Shown here in pieces: positions 8,068 to 16,316 of a stretch of DNA of 54,577 bases. This DNA is from Ruminococcaceae bacterium YRB3002 (GTDB lineage: Bacteria > Bacillota > Clostridia > Saccharofermentanales > Saccharofermentanaceae). The number at the start of each line of letters is the position of its first letter. The stretch's first letter is position 1. The notes beneath the pieces are model-generated. The model saw only the letters and a program-made list of their open reading frames with translations. It was not told the DNA's origin and ran no database searches. The position numbers and the translations under genes are program-made. The stretch covers positions 1 to 54,577 of the forward strand of contig FMTG01000017.1 of NCBI GenBank assembly GCA_900099715.1, written 5' to 3'.

Positions 8068-9474
8068 CTATACACCTGCAGAATACAGATCATCCAAGGT
8101 CAGCAAGCATGCACTGTTCTCATCATAATTATCCAGTACCCACTTGGAATAACCGGATAAAGAGAAGAACAAATACCTGACCTCTTCGTATTTCTTATCG
8201 ATCAAACCCCGTCTTGCAAGCAGTGCTTCGTAAACTGATCTGCCGATAGAATCATTCTGGAATTTGCATTCTCCGATGACCGCTTTATTGTTAACCCTAT
8301 CTATACCAACAACATCTATATCAGTAGGAACTCTATCATGCCCTGTTCCCCACCATCTGCCGACCGAAGTTATCAGGCAACCCATCTTTTCCTCGGTTCC
8401 GCTTATCAGGATATAGCTTCTGCACATTTCTTCAAACACCCGGCCCATGAACTGATGGAGCTTACCCTTAACATAACTGTTATAGAACACTTCTCCCCGT
8501 CCGACTTCGATCATAGCTCTGGCTGATGGGATAAATGTATACCAGAATCTGTACATACCGTCCGCGATTTCATATGAGGTTTTCTTACTGTTCTCCTTCT
8601 CGGTTATTGGCGTGACCTTGGATACTATCCCTACCGTCATCAGGCTTCGCATCACGAAAGACAGAGCCGCACTTGAAATATGTGCTTTCTCCGATATCTC
8701 ATTCATCTTATTCGCACCTGCAGCACAAAGCTCGATCACAGTATTGTAAGTATTGACCGTTCTAAACTCCTGGGTCAGCAGATTCATCGGTTCCTCATAA
8801 AGATACCCGGAAGGAGTAAAGAAGTTGCGGATCAGATTATCATCAAGAGATATACTGTCATCAAACAACGTAAGATACTTGGCAACCCCACCGGTAACGC
8901 CATATACAATTGCTTTTTCCTCATTGGTATAGTTCGGTACAAACTTAGCTGAATCCAGATAATCGAATGGCTTAAGATATATCTGATTGGTTCTTCGACC
9001 GAAGATGGGACTCTTCTCACTCAAGACCTTGTTTTCCATAAAACTGATTGACGATCCACAAATGATCAGATATATATTCTTATCTGCAAACACAGTATCG
9101 ATTGCCACCTGAAAATGCGACAGAAACGAGCTGTCCGCCTCCGCCACATACGGGATCTCGTCGAGGACAACGATTGTTTTCTCTTCTTTACAGGTGTTCC
9201 CGACAAATCGCCAGAAATTATCAGGATCGTCAAAGGACACACCGGCCATCTCCGGGACAAGATCCCCGATAAATTGTTCAGACCATTTCCTGATATTATC
9301 TTCAAGGCTGCTCTGACGGGCTATATAGTAGGAAGCACGCTTATCCTTGATAAACTCTGTAATAAGTGTTGACTTCCCGATCCTTCTCCGCCCATATATG
9401 ACGGTCATCTGAAAACCATCTTTTTTGAATGTATCTTCCAGCACGCGCAGTTCTTTTTCTCTTGCAATAAACAT
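8068..9474 (-). CDS. Archaeal-type ATPase with C-terminal DUF234 domain
   Basis: 468 residues. Walker A GRRRIGKST at 28-36 and Walker B IVVLDEIPYV at 101-110 define the AAA-type ATPase domain. A winged-helix-like region follows near 215-280, then a DUF234 domain with a D...GECKF pattern near 380-403 that resembles a PD-(D/E)xK nuclease core. Such ATPases are common in accessory regions of Clostridia and archaea, with unclear function; mobile-element and defence roles have been suggested. It converges on the HTH gene (20-base gap) and is preceded by an AT-rich repeat array (9487-9523) that may bind a regulator. Confidence 0.85.
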   Translation of the reverse strand: MFIAREKELRVLEDTFKKDGFQMTVIYGRRRIGKSTLITEFIKDKRASYYIARQSSLEDNIRKWSEQFIGDLVPEMAGVSFDDPDNFWRFVGNTCKEEKTIVVLDEIPYVAEADSSFLSHFQVAIDTVFADKNIYLIICGSSISFMENKVLSEKSPIFGRRTNQIYLKPFDYLDSAKFVPNYTNEEKAIVYGVTGGVAKYLTLFDDSISLDDNLIRNFFTPSGYLYEEPMNLLTQEFRTVNTYNTVIELCAAGANKMNEISEKAHISSAALSFVMRSLMTVGIVSKVTPITEKENSKKTSYEIADGMYRFWYTFIPSARAMIEVGRGEVFYNSYVKGKLHQFMGRVFEEMCRSYILISGTEEKMGCLITSVGRWWGTGHDRVPTDIDVVGIDRVNNKAVIGECKFQNDSIGRSVYEALLARRGLIDKKYEEVRYLFFSLSGYSKWVLDNYDENSACLLTLDDLYSAGV

Positions 9475-9486
9475 GTCTAATCCCCA

Positions 9487-9523
9487 TTACTAAATTACGC
9501 TTTACTAAATTACGTTTTAGTAA
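9487..9523 (-). promoter_or_regulatory. Direct and inverted TTACTAAA repeats upstream of the DUF234 ATPase
   Basis: TTACTAAATTACG occurs at 9487-9499 and again at 9502-9514. The second copy continues into TTTAGTAA (9516-9523), making a palindrome TTACTAAA-N6-TTTAGTAA. The array starts 13 bases upstream of the ATPase start codon, so a protein bound here could control its transcription or early elongation. No partner regulator gene is adjacent; autoregulation is one possibility. Confidence 0.5.
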
Positions 9524-9628
9524 TTTACATTTTACTACGATAGCCGCGTTTGTCAAACCAAATGACTTCCCATAATTACAATAGCCTTTTCTCTGTCCAC
9601 TTCTATTGACAAGTGAATAATGATCCTC

Positions 9629-11050
9629 TCATTCACCACCGATATCCAGCAGCGACATAATATTCCTGAGCTGTATATTCACCACATTGCTGAACTGTAT
9701 CATCTCACTTATCGTCGCATGGTCCATCCATATATACCCGTCAGGCAGCTCATCAAGCAGTGCCTTATCAATATCGATGACCACATTGACATTCTCCTCA
9801 TGGTAGAACCGTCCGCCCTCTTCAGACTGGACCACATTTACCATGACCCCTCCGCCTTCAGCCAACTTGAACAAAAACAGCGTTTCAACCGCATCCAACT
9901 CATAAGAACCCGAAGAATACAAAGGCTCCAGCTGCACCGCAGGTCCGAACTCCGCATGGTCGAAGCACCCGATTTCTTCCTTCACACGCACGAGATATTT
10001 ACGCACGCCCTCATCAACGCAAGAGAATACGCCAAACAATGACTTCCCCAGCGCCTGCACAAGCGGCTGATCCCAGCACTTCACCTCACGGTCCTCTATC
10101 TCTATCTTGCAGTAGATCACCCTGAACGGGAACGGCTCCTTACACGAGATCGAATCAGCACTCATAACCCATTTGTCAAGAGACTTCAGCGGCACCAGAA
10201 TACTCTCGCGATCACAGAACATTTTCCTGTCATTCAGCATCTTAAATGCCCTTTGCATCACCGTGCGGTCAGGCTGGCGGAACATGGACTCATAGAAAGC
10301 ATCGTCCCCCACCATCCCACGGATCTCATCCATCCGGGAACCGGAAGAGGCTTCGGCATCAGACCCGCACCAGCAGGCCAGAAGGCACGATATCACCGTC
10401 CTCGTATCCATATTCACAAGGTTATCTATCTTCATGAACTCCTTGATCTGCCCCAGCGTCATCCACTTGTGGCTGTCATACAAAGGCACATCACCGGACA
10501 CCAGCACCACGATATTCCGGTTTCTCTTCTTGAAAAACCTGGACGACTGCTCCGACTGCACCTGATCCACGAGGATCTCATTCTCCTCCGCATGCAGGAA
10601 GTAATCAAGATACTTCGGCTCCTTCCCCCCGTGCCGGCGCGTGAAATTACTCTTCGTTGCCTGTATAGTGGGCGATATCTGCACCACATTCGTATTTCCC
10701 GGTTCGATCTTCGCCTGCATCAGCAGATTCAGTTCCCCGTCGATCATCCTGCAGATGATCCCCAGGAATCCTATCTCATCCTGAATTATCACCGGCTGCT
10801 CACAGACCACCTGTCCGTCAGCCAGCGCCTTAAACCCTGCCAGCTGGAAGAAGCTGTTATTACGGTTTCTTATAAACCCACTCTCCTCATCGTAGAACCA
10901 GAATCCGTCATAGGAGAACTCCACCGGCTCGACGGACACCTTCAGAGTCTTATTCCTCTCATCGATCCACCGCAGTATATCAGAGGTGCTGTTAACATTC
11001 CCCGTTCTGTCGGCCCACGACCTTATCAATTCATAACCGATATCAATCAT
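9629..11050 (-). CDS. NDP-hexose 2,3-dehydratase family protein
   Basis: 473 residues, the usual length. The protein is an internal duplication: half one has QAKIEPGNTNVVQ...QATKSNFTRRHGG and half two QSEEGGRFYHEENVN...VNIQLRNIMSLL, the pattern of the EvaA/TylCVI/SpnO family. These enzymes remove the 2-hydroxyl of dTDP-4-keto-6-deoxyglucose, giving a 3,4-diketo-2,6-dideoxy sugar for the ketoreductase partner. Its start overlaps the upstream Gfo/Idh stop by 8 bases, so it is the third gene of a tight operon. The family is best known from actinomycete antibiotic clusters; no aglycone or glycosyltransferase gene lies beside it here. Confidence 0.85.
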   Translation of the reverse strand: MIDIGYELIRSWADRTGNVNSTSDILRWIDERNKTLKVSVEPVEFSYDGFWFYDEESGFIRNRNNSFFQLAGFKALADGQVVCEQPVIIQDEIGFLGIICRMIDGELNLLMQAKIEPGNTNVVQISPTIQATKSNFTRRHGGKEPKYLDYFLHAEENEILVDQVQSEQSSRFFKKRNRNIVVLVSGDVPLYDSHKWMTLGQIKEFMKIDNLVNMDTRTVISCLLACWCGSDAEASSGSRMDEIRGMVGDDAFYESMFRQPDRTVMQRAFKMLNDRKMFCDRESILVPLKSLDKWVMSADSISCKEPFPFRVIYCKIEIEDREVKCWDQPLVQALGKSLFGVFSCVDEGVRKYLVRVKEEIGCFDHAEFGPAVQLEPLYSSGSYELDAVETLFLFKLAEGGGVMVNVVQSEEGGRFYHEENVNVVIDIDKALLDELPDGYIWMDHATISEMIQFSNVVNIQLRNIMSLLDIGGE

Positions 11051-12077
11051 TCTTCACACCCGCCAAACGCATAAACTGGTCCACCAGTTCAGCCTGCCTA
11101 ACGATCTCTCTATACCGCGCCTCCCGCACCCCGGAAGACGCCGTACACTCCGCGAAAAGCCTGATAGACTTAAGGAACGCATCATCCGAAGGGAGTTCTA
11201 CCACAGAATCCTCATTTCCCTTCCTGATCACAGCCGTCGGCACGAACCCGGCAGGCGCCGTCAGCACCCTGCCTGTCGTCAGACACCCCTGACTTCCCCA
11301 GGCCTCCAATTCACACTTATAATTATTGTCCATCCCGAAAGCAACCTGCACAGTTACCCCGTCATCATTAACAAGCGCTCCCGAGCCGTACATATCTACT
11401 TCGAACCCGTCCATACCATTCAGCACTGCATACGCCACAGAAGCACTGTCACCCAGCAGACGCGAAGCATACTTTATCGTATAGCCTCCCGCATCCAGAA
11501 GTGCCCCGCCTCCCAGAGCCTTCTTATATCTGAAGTCATTAGCGGCCCTCATAGGGAACCCGAAGCTCACCCTGTACAGACGCACATCACCTATCTCACC
11601 GGAACTTATAAGCTCATCGATCCGGGCAAGCTGATCATGGAAAGCAAACATATAATTCTCATGCAGAGCAAGCCCTTTGGAAGATGCCAGCCGCACAAGT
11701 TCAGTCGTATCCGCAAGCGATACAGTCGCAGGCTTCTCCACCAGCACGTGCTTCCCGTTCTCCAGTGACTTCTTCGCCCACATGTAATGAAGTGCAGGAG
11801 GCAAAGGTATATAAACGGCATCCACATCAGGACTTGTCACCAATGATTCATATCCGTCAAAAATATGCCCGCCATACTGATCAACAAATGAGGAAGCCTT
11901 CGCCATCTCTGCCGCGCGGATGGATGCAAATTCAGTATCACTTATATCCTCAACACCGCTCATCTCTTCCCGGCGGAACACCCCGATCCCCGCGAACTCA
12001 AGACCGCCGCACAGACCAAGTGCAGGCATGAACCTTCTGAAAGCGATCTCCGACGGACAAATAACACCTATTCTCAT
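11043..12077 (-). CDS. Gfo/Idh/MocA oxidoreductase, probable NDP-sugar 3-ketoreductase
   Basis: 344 residues from the ATG at 12077, which has AGGTGA upstream and begins 2 bases after the transaminase stop; the longer frame running to 12206 overlaps that gene and lacks a ribosome site. N-terminal Rossmann region (MRIGVICPS...), then the family motif VLVEKPATVSLAD near 95-107 with the conserved E-K-P, and a catalytic-region GGGALLDAGGY near 165-175. In 2-deoxysugar pathways an enzyme of this family (TylC1/SpnN type) reduces the 3-keto group made by the 2,3-dehydratase, which is exactly the neighbour here. Confidence 0.85.
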   Translation of the reverse strand: MRIGVICPSEIAFRRFMPALGLCGGLEFAGIGVFRREEMSGVEDISDTEFASIRAAEMAKASSFVDQYGGHIFDGYESLVTSPDVDAVYIPLPPALHYMWAKKSLENGKHVLVEKPATVSLADTTELVRLASSKGLALHENYMFAFHDQLARIDELISSGEIGDVRLYRVSFGFPMRAANDFRYKKALGGGALLDAGGYTIKYASRLLGDSASVAYAVLNGMDGFEVDMYGSGALVNDDGVTVQVAFGMDNNYKCELEAWGSQGCLTTGRVLTAPAGFVPTAVIRKGNEDSVVELPSDDAFLKSIRLFAECTASSGVREARYREIVRQAELVDQFMRLAGVKND

Positions 12078-12079
12078 AC

Positions 12080-13219
12080 TCACTTCACCTGCCCGGTCAG
12101 ATACCCGGAAGTCTCCCGTATAACTAATGCTACATCTTCCTCGCTCATATCGTAGTACAGTGGCATACGGAGCACCCGCAGGCCCATATCTTCCGTAACA
12201 GGACATGACGACGGCTTATAGCCAAGCTTAAGTCCCATCGGGGATGAATGTAGCGGCACATAGCATATATATGCCATGATCCCCTTGCTTTTCAGGTGAT
12301 CGATCAGCCCTGACCTTACCATGTCCGAAGGCAGAACGATATTATACATATGCCCGTTGTGGGTGACATTCTCCGGCACCCGCGCACGGCGCAGAAGCCC
12401 CATCTCCTCCAGAGGTGCAAATCCTTCATGGTAAGCATTCCAGATGGACACCCTCTTCTCCATGATCTCATCGTACCGCTCCAGCTGCGCATACAAAACA
12501 GCGGCAAGAAGATCCGACGGCAGGAAAGAAGACCCTATATCGTACCAGGTGTACTTATCCACCAGGCCTTTGAGAACCTGCCTTCTGTTCGTCCCCTTCT
12601 CGCGTATGATCTCAGCCCGGTCGAGATACTTCTCATCGTTAAAGACAATGGCTCCGCCCTCGCCCATAACATAGTTCTTCGTCTCATGGAAAGAGAAGCA
12701 GGAGAACTCCGCCAGATTCCCGGTAAACTTGCCCTTATATGTAGAACCTATAGACTGGGCAGCATCTTCTATCACGTAAAGACCGTGTCTGTCGGCGATC
12801 TCATTTATCACATCGATCTCACAGGGAACGCCCGCATAATCCACACAGTAGATCGCTTTCGTCTTCGGAGTGATCAGCCCCTCGATCAGGTTCTCATCAA
12901 TGTTAAATGTATCTTCACGTATATCACAGAATACAGGCACAGCCCCCCGCAGCATAAACGCATTGACAGTCGAGGAGAAAGTAAACGACGGAACGATCAC
13001 CTCATCCCCCGGCTCAAGATCGATCAGCAGCGCCGTCATCTCAAGCGCCGTAGTTCCTGACGTCGTCAGCAGCACATTCTCATACCCGAACCTCTGCCGG
13101 AGCTCCTCATAGACCTTCATGGTGTACTTCCCGTCCCCGGACAGCTTGCTGTTACGGAGAGCATCAACCAGATACTTCTCCTCCAGGGGTGTTACCGTAG
13201 CTTTATTGAATGGAATCAT
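12080..13219 (-). CDS. DegT/DnrJ/EryC1 sugar transaminase (dTDP-4-keto-6-deoxyhexose type)
   Basis: 379 residues from the ATG at 13219, with AGAGGTG 6 bases upstream; a GTG three codons earlier overlaps that site. Fold-type-I PLP enzyme: TSGTTALEMTALL near 55-67, D-A-A-Q-S-I near 155-160, and the PLP lysine in FHETKNY near 181. Overall it resembles WecE (dTDP-4-amino-4,6-dideoxygalactose transaminase). With the downstream ketoreductase and 2,3-dehydratase it would give a 4-amino-2,4,6-trideoxy sugar, or act independently. First gene of the operon; a TATAAT-like -10 lies at 13240-13245 but a convincing -35 does not. Confidence 0.85.
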   Translation of the reverse strand: MIPFNKATVTPLEEKYLVDALRNSKLSGDGKYTMKVYEELRQRFGYENVLLTTSGTTALEMTALLIDLEPGDEVIVPSFTFSSTVNAFMLRGAVPVFCDIREDTFNIDENLIEGLITPKTKAIYCVDYAGVPCEIDVINEIADRHGLYVIEDAAQSIGSTYKGKFTGNLAEFSCFSFHETKNYVMGEGGAIVFNDEKYLDRAEIIREKGTNRRQVLKGLVDKYTWYDIGSSFLPSDLLAAVLYAQLERYDEIMEKRVSIWNAYHEGFAPLEEMGLLRRARVPENVTHNGHMYNIVLPSDMVRSGLIDHLKSKGIMAYICYVPLHSSPMGLKLGYKPSSCPVTEDMGLRVLRMPLYYDMSEEDVALVIRETSGYLTGQVK

Positions 13220-13273
13220 GTGTGTCACCTCTGCCCCTTATTATACAAGAATTCTGAGAAAGGGACGTGATTG

Positions 13274-13615
13274 TTACGATTCTTCCATCTTCCGATCAGT
13301 CATCTGTTTGGACTGATCCCTGCCCACGTAGATCACGGCATTGACCTTAACTGCAATTTCTTCATCATCCACAAGGAAGTAGATGTAGTAGTTTTTGACT
13401 CTCACTTTACGAATTCCCATATTTTTCCAGGGCTGCTCGTCAACTTTCTTAATGCGCTCCGGCATTCTTGCCAGTGAGTTAATTTCTTTTTGAAATTCGT
13501 CCTGCAGACGTAGCGCAGCCTGCGGAGCCGCCAACTCTCTTGCGATATAAAAGATGATTTCCCGGATATCCTTCTGTGCTTCAGGAAGAATGATTAGCTT
13601 GTACTGATCAGACAT
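13274..13615 (-). CDS. RelE/ParE-family toxin
   Basis: 113 residues from the ATG at 13615, which overlaps the antitoxin gene by 8 bases. The sequence has the ParE/RelE layout: LPEAQKDIREIIFYIARE near 10-27, a basic stretch KNMGIRKVRVKNYYIYFLVDD near 64-85, and a short C-terminal strand. RelE members cut mRNA in the ribosome and ParE members poison gyrase; the sequence alone does not settle which applies. A longer frame upstream (to 13717) runs over the antitoxin gene and is not the start. Confidence 0.85.
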   Translation of the reverse strand: MSDQYKLIILPEAQKDIREIIFYIARELAAPQAALRLQDEFQKEINSLARMPERIKKVDEQPWKNMGIRKVRVKNYYIYFLVDDEEIAVKVNAVIYVGRDQSKQMTDRKMEES

Positions 13616-13925
13616 AGAACTGAAGGACATCCTCCCTGAGTGATGCGAAAAACTCATCCGCAGGAACTCCTTCTCCGCCCTTGGCCTGTGCAATCCCGCG
13701 AGCCATCTTAGCGTCAAACTCTTCCTTTGTCATCTCGTCCAGCGAAAGTGGTCTGCTTTCCGGAACTGACGGGCGGAACGGAAGTCCTCTCCACATGATG
13801 ATCTGACGGTAGAACATGTTGATTCCGTTCGATGCGGAAATGCCGAGTTGTGCAAGAATCGCCTCCGCCTGCTCTTTGATTTCCGGTTCAACTCTCGCGG
13901 TCACATTAGAACTCTTGATTGCCAT
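13608..13925 (-). CDS. RelB/DinJ-family antitoxin
   Basis: 105 residues from the ATG at 13925, supported by AAAGGTGG 8 bases upstream. The N-terminus (SNVTARVEPEIKEQAEAIL) and LGISASNGINMFYRQI are the ribbon-helix-helix pattern of RelB/DinJ antitoxins. The C-terminal part, rich in Asp/Glu and Ala, would wrap the toxin. It is the first gene of the pair, with a strong promoter at 13952-13980 and a likely operator at the -35. Confidence 0.88.
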   Translation of the reverse strand: MAIKSSNVTARVEPEIKEQAEAILAQLGISASNGINMFYRQIIMWRGLPFRPSVPESRPLSLDEMTKEEFDAKMARGIAQAKGGEGVPADEFFASLREDVLQFYV

Positions 13926-13951
13926 CTCAATCACCACCTTTCTTACACTCT

Positions 13952-13985
13952 ATTATAGTCATTTGTATGTCGGGTTGCAATACAA
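13952..13985 (-). promoter_or_regulatory. relBE promoter with inverted repeat at the -35
   Basis: On the minus strand TTGCAA (13975-13980) and TATAAT (13952-13957) are exactly 17 bases apart, about 27 bases before the antitoxin start. TTGTAT at 13963-13968 and ATACAA at 13980-13985 are reverse complements flanking the -35, a fitting operator for the RelB ribbon-helix-helix. Confidence 0.65.
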
Positions 13986-13991
13986 CTTTGA

Positions 13992-14099
13992 TTATTGCTG
14001 TCGTGCAGTTGTAGTCTTAGTACCGCAGTACCTTTCAATTGACTCAAGCTCTTTCTTCTGACTCGCATCAATTTCATAATGATCTGTATCTATAATCAG
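13992..14099 (-). pseudogene. Possible gene remnant after the rloB-like gene
   Basis: Immediately after the stop codons of the RloB-like gene, and in the same frame, 35 codons stay open and end at a TAA (13992-13994). The composition is protein-like (DTDHYEIDASQKKELESIE...), with no start codon of its own and no ribosome site. It may be the tail of a protein displaced by rearrangement. I do not recognise it. Confidence 0.25.
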
Positions 14100-14102
14100 C
14101 TA

Positions 14103-14747
14103 TTAATTAACCTTGCCCCGTATGTCTTCTACAAGATTGAATACGGTCGAACAGGAAAGCATCTTCGAAGGCAGGTCAACTGAATTGATCTTCGCCTCGT
14201 AATATTTTCTTTTTGCTATCTTGATCGCTGTATCTTCATCGCCAGCGGATGTAAGTTTCCTGTATATATCGCTGTCGTTCTTGCTATATTCGTTACCTGT
14301 TCTCCTGACAAATTCCACGGCAAATCTAGTGCAACAACTCCAAGATTCCTGGATTACAGGCATCTTGCCAAAGTATGCATACATCCATATCTCGAAACAT
14401 GGGTTAGACCACCCCACATTAATTCCCTGATCCTCTGCCTGTTTGATAATCGCATCAAAGTTTCCAACCTGATCCCTATCAAAGACGATCCAGGGGATTC
14501 GGTATTGCGGATCATATTCCATCAATTCAACACATTTACTGACCAGGTTATCTGTTTTTGTATTAATTACATTTATCGCAAGTTTGCTCTGCACATCTGC
14601 TGGAAGACTAGCTTTAAGTCCCAAAAAGTAATTCTTTTCTGTGCATTCCGTGTCTGTCACGATGATATAGTATCCAAGCTCCAGTGGTCTGCGCTTGGAA
14701 GCTTGGTCTCTTTTCCTTCTATTCCCTTTTCTCTGTTCTCTAGCCAT
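14103..14747 (-). CDS. rloB: RloB-like protein (AbiLii-type)
   Basis: 214 residues. A basic N-terminus is followed by a Toprim-like core: VTDTECTEKNYF near 30-41 (catalytic Glu34), FDRDQ near 89-93, and the family block NPCFEIWMYAYFG near 116-128. RloB proteins occur beside an AAA ATPase in type I restriction loci and as the second gene of the lactococcal abortive-infection system AbiL; they are likely nucleases controlled by the ATPase. The start, 13 bases after the ATPase stop with TGGAGGG upstream, shows one operon. Confidence 0.85.
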   Translation of the reverse strand: MAREQRKGNRRKRDQASKRRPLELGYYIIVTDTECTEKNYFLGLKASLPADVQSKLAINVINTKTDNLVSKCVELMEYDPQYRIPWIVFDRDQVGNFDAIIKQAEDQGINVGWSNPCFEIWMYAYFGKMPVIQESWSCCTRFAVEFVRRTGNEYSKNDSDIYRKLTSAGDEDTAIKIAKRKYYEAKINSVDLPSKMLSCSTVFNLVEDIRGKVN

Positions 14748-14760
14748 AATGAACCCTCCA

Positions 14761-15990
14761 TCACATCATCTTCTTAAGATGGGGAATAGCACTATACTTA
14801 CCACTCATATAGTTTTTGGCGTAATTCTCATCCTTTCGTATCTTATCGCCATCAGCGTCAACAAAATCAACAAGCGAGAACAGCGTTGATATCCCATTCT
14901 CATCTTTGTCTGTGAACCAGATCTCGTCTCTGCGGAAGAGTTCACTTGATAGCTGCCAGGTATCATGAGTCGTAAAGATAAGCTGAGCGTGCCTTTTGTT
15001 GATCTCAGGATTGAGAAAGCACAGGATGAAGTTCCGGACAAGAAGCGGATGTAGTCTTGCATTCAATTCGTCTATGAAGTAAACGCCACCGGAGGTCAAG
15101 ACTCCTTTGAGTTCCGGATATAAAGAGAACATCTTAAGCGTACCGGAAGATTCATCTTCTAACGGTATCTTTGCTATCTCATCAGTACCTATTATCTTAT
15201 GATGAGCAAGAACGTCATACATATCAGGAGCCTTCTTTTCAACACTGAACCCGACAATACTCTCGTCAAAGGTATTGAAATAATCAACTACATCATTCTG
15301 TATCTCTATGCTGTCTACAAAGTCTGTTGGCAATGTACGGGACATTACCAAGTTTGTGAGGGAATTGCCAAAATCAGCAAATTTGTTGCACAAAAACCAA
15401 GATTTGATCTTCTTGCATAATGAAACATTCAGAGCAGCACCGGAAGATATCAGCAAGACTCTCTCCCTCAATGATCTCTCGATAGTCTTGCGTTCTTCCT
15501 TGGGGATACCAACCAGATCAAGCTCATTATCCTTGTCAGAACGATAGAACACAGTCTTATAAGACCTTGCGGTCTTAGCCTTGGAATTGAGCCACTCCTC
15601 AGTTACTCCTTCACTCCCAATACTAAAGCCATAATTGTATGTCACTTCCTTGGGATCTTCAGGGATAGTGAAGTACACTTCAAAACTTGTGTCCTTATTG
15701 GCTGAACCTTTGTCAAACAAAAATGGAACCGGTCTCTGTGATGCAAACTTCTCCGGGTCATCTGCGAGATATAAGGAGTTGATCACAAATGAATTCATGC
15801 ACTCAAAAGCCCTGTACACATTAGACTTCCCACTTGCATTTGCTCCATATATAGCAGCAACAGGGAGTATCCTCTCACCACCACATTCTGTGACTCTATT
15901 ATTATGTTCAGACACCTTTGTGGCTGACAGATCTAATATTGCTTCATCGCGAAAAGACTTATAATTGCTAAAACTGAATTGAATAAGCAT
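14761..15990 (-). CDS. rloA: RloA-like AAA ATPase (AbiLi-type, AAA_15/21)
   Basis: 409 residues from the ATG at 15990, with GGGGGAG 7 bases upstream (an ATG 27 bases earlier lacks a site). SMC/OLD-like ATPase: Walker A GANASGKS at 49-56, signature ESSGTLKMF near 285-293, Walker B VYFIDELNARLHP near 300-312 and an H-loop TTHD near 340. Members pair with RloB and limit phage infection in AbiL-type systems; the trigger is unknown. It is the first gene of a two-gene unit, downstream of a terminator at 16191-16225. Confidence 0.88.
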   Translation of the reverse strand: MLIQFSFSNYKSFRDEAILDLSATKVSEHNNRVTECGGERILPVAAIYGANASGKSNVYRAFECMNSFVINSLYLADDPEKFASQRPVPFLFDKGSANKDTSFEVYFTIPEDPKEVTYNYGFSIGSEGVTEEWLNSKAKTARSYKTVFYRSDKDNELDLVGIPKEERKTIERSLRERVLLISSGAALNVSLCKKIKSWFLCNKFADFGNSLTNLVMSRTLPTDFVDSIEIQNDVVDYFNTFDESIVGFSVEKKAPDMYDVLAHHKIIGTDEIAKIPLEDESSGTLKMFSLYPELKGVLTSGGVYFIDELNARLHPLLVRNFILCFLNPEINKRHAQLIFTTHDTWQLSSELFRRDEIWFTDKDENGISTLFSLVDFVDADGDKIRKDENYAKNYMSGKYSAIPHLKKMM

Positions 15991-16017
15991 ATAAACTCCC
16001 CCTTTCACGATATTCAT

Positions 16018-16316
16018 TTTATCTCAAAATCGGCGTTTATTCAACATGCTGATGAGATTTTCCCACATTAACGTGTATTTTTTACAACAAAAATGAGCAT
16101 TCATCGTTTGTCAGTCAACAGTCATGTGTTTATTCCACGGCAATAGCACCAGGTGTACCTATTCTTGTCTCGATAACTCTTCGCATTTCCAATAATAAAG
16201 GAGAGCTGGATTACTCCGACTCTCCTAAGTATGCATCCGAAAACACATACCCCAATTAGTATGATTATTGTATCACATAAACACATATAATTAATCAGGC
16301 AAACAAGTTATTATTG
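16018..16316. other. Intergenic stretch between the 243-residue gene and rloA
   Basis: About 300 AT-rich bases with no open frame worth calling. It holds the candidate terminator at 16191-16225 of the upstream minus-strand gene, and presumably the promoter of the rloAB pair, but I could not pick out a clear -35/-10. Confidence 0.4.
16191..16225 (-). terminator. Candidate intrinsic terminator
   Basis: Minus-strand hairpin GGAGAG-TC-GGA-GTAA-TCC-AG-CTCTCC (16200-16225) followed by TTTATTATT. It lies about 90 bases after the stop of the 243-residue gene and would separate it from the rloAB pair. Confidence 0.5.

Noticed and set aside
12078-12206. Longer start for the Gfo/Idh oxidoreductase
   Set aside because: It would overlap the transaminase 3' end by 127 bases and adds residues before the Rossmann motif; ATG 12077 has AGGTGA.
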